A stretch of 47,017 nt of DNA from an uncultured Lachnospiraceae bacterium (GTDB lineage: Bacteria > Bacillota > Clostridia > Lachnospirales > Lachnospiraceae). Position numbers and translations under genes: made by a program. The stretch lies in the NCBI GenBank assembly GCA_947178125.1, contig CAMWXB010000029.1, forward strand, positions 1-47,017, given 5' to 3'. A model generated the notes under the pieces. That model searched no databases. It was given only the letters and a program-made list of their open reading frames with translations, and was not told where the DNA came from. Positions 46,521 through 47,017 of the stretch are shown in pieces (within the stretch, counting starts at the first letter, position 1; each line of letters begins with the position of its first letter).

Positions 46521-46566
46521 TAAGCCTACCTGTATCGGCAAGTAACAAGTCAGGCTTATTTATTTT
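46521..46566 (+). terminator. Terminator-like hairpin
   Basis: TAAGCCT and AGGCTTA (46521-46527 with 46552-46558) form a 7-bp stem around a 24-base loop, followed by TTTATTTTC on the plus strand. It would end a short plus-strand RNA that starts after the GNAT gene region. Confidence 0.45.
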
Positions 46567-46839
46567 CACTTGTTATCGTTCAGGATGCTGCCACCTTACA
46601 ACACGATTACTCCTTTGCAGAAATTATAACATGGACTATTCATTTCGACAATTTATATTAAAATTTCTACCTTCTATTCTATCTCAATCATTCCCCTACT
46701 GAAAACTCCATAATTCTTTTAAACTACAGAACCCGCATAGATTCAGTCCTTTCTTCTTTCCGTTATTGTAGGAGCGCAAAATACGCCTCCGTCGCTCCAA
46801 CAAATATTTTTCTGTTAAAATACGTCATTATCGTGCACA

Positions 46840-46873
46840 AAAACGCCACAATTCAGAAGAATTATGGCGTTTT
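46840..46873. terminator. Strong bidirectional hairpin terminator
   Basis: AAAACGCCACAATTC and GAATTATGGCGTTTT pair over 15 positions with one mismatch and a 4-base loop. Both arms end in A/T runs, so it can act on either strand. It lies 45 bases beyond the stop of the minus-strand gene that enters from the right edge. Confidence 0.75.
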
Positions 46874-46917
46874 ATCTGTCTTCATTTATTATTTTTCCTA
46901 TTCCAATTATATCTTAG

Positions 46918-47017
46918 TTAGAACTTTCCAGCCTTCGCCGCTTCCTCAATAGACACAGGAAACCTTGATTTTGGTGTGCTCCCCGTCAAGTAGACAATTA
47001 AAAAAACAAAAAGTTTT
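46918..47017 (-). CDS. 3' end of an unidentified gene (partial)
   Basis: An open minus-strand frame enters from the right edge and ends at TAA (46918-46920). The visible 32 residues read as a hydrophobic run LFVFLIVYLTG, then STPKSRFPVSIEEAAKAGKF. A terminator hairpin follows. I do not recognise the family from so little. Confidence 0.45.
   Translation of the reverse strand, partial: KLFVFLIVYLTGSTPKSRFPVSIEEAAKAGKF

Larger units (their letters stand above)
46331..46917. other. Hairpin-rich non-coding stretch
   Basis: I see no convincing gene. It contains the perfect palindrome TTTTAAGCTTAAAA (46464-46477), a terminator-like hairpin at 46521-46566, a GGAGCG/CGCTCC stem (46771-46776 with 46793-46798) and a strong hairpin at 46840-46873. 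The 46478-46566 part resembles the 3' end of small holin-like type I toxin loci of Clostridia, but no toxin frame is present. Confidence 0.4.

Overview
The window looks like a chromosomal segment of a spore-forming, strictly anaerobic Firmicute, most likely a Lachnospiraceae-type Clostridium. The evidence is a sporulation coat ATPase (SpoIVA) with a SigE-like promoter, a GerA-family spore protein, the oxygen-sensitive class III ribonucleotide reductase pair NrdD/NrdG, a rubrerythrin, and small lipoproteins and membrane proteins (DUF4358, DUF4153) common in that family. I see no rRNA, tRNA, CRISPR array, insertion sequence or phage.

Layout. 1-5.8 kb: a 1887-residue membrane-anchored surface protein with Gly/Ser/Glu-rich linkers. 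6.1-9.2 kb: a GH1 beta-glucosidase and an orphan GerA/SpoVAF-like protein. 9.4-12.9 kb: nrdD-nrdG-dut (deoxynucleotide supply), with candidate NrdR boxes in front and a structured element between nrdD and nrdG. 13-20 kb: on the minus strand, purine nucleoside phosphorylase, cytidine deaminase, an MtaD-like deaminase, a membrane-anchored MutS-like ATPase, RNase HI, a small membrane protein, a HAD phosphatase and a WYL regulator. 20.1-22.8 kb: spoIVA and a lactonase-family beta-propeller. 22.9-27.4 kb (plus strand): an XRE-cupin regulator followed by potABCD, a spermidine/putrescine importer. 27.4-33.4 kb: DUF4358 lipoprotein, Gfo/Idh/MocA oxidoreductase, acidic lipoprotein, a YkgJ-family Cys-cluster gene broken by an in-frame TAG, a DUF4153 membrane protein and rubrerythrin.

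33.5-44.5 kb is the most interesting part. A minus-strand operon encodes a GH13_18 phosphorylase, a sugar-binding lipoprotein, two ABC permeases, a YcjQ-like medium-chain dehydrogenase, a YcjS-like Gfo/Idh/MocA oxidoreductase and a GH4 NAD-dependent glycosidase. A LacI regulator and a glycerate kinase diverge from it, and two near-identical LacI/cre-type operators lie between. The order follows the Escherichia coli ycjMNOPQ-S cluster, whose YcjM is a glucosylglycerate phosphorylase. The adjacent glycerate kinase supplies the enzyme needed for the second product. I infer a self-contained glucosylglycerate (or related glucoside) uptake route: import, phosphorolysis to glucose 1-phosphate and D-glycerate, then 2-phosphoglycerate. 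No YcjR epimerase, no phosphoglucomutase and no transporter ATPase are present in the window, and GH4 takes the place of the remaining ycj genes.

44.5-47 kb: a shortened DUF4153-like paralogue abutting glycerate kinase, a wrecked GNAT gene, an intact GNAT gene, a hairpin-rich non-coding stretch and the 3' end of an unidentified minus-strand gene.
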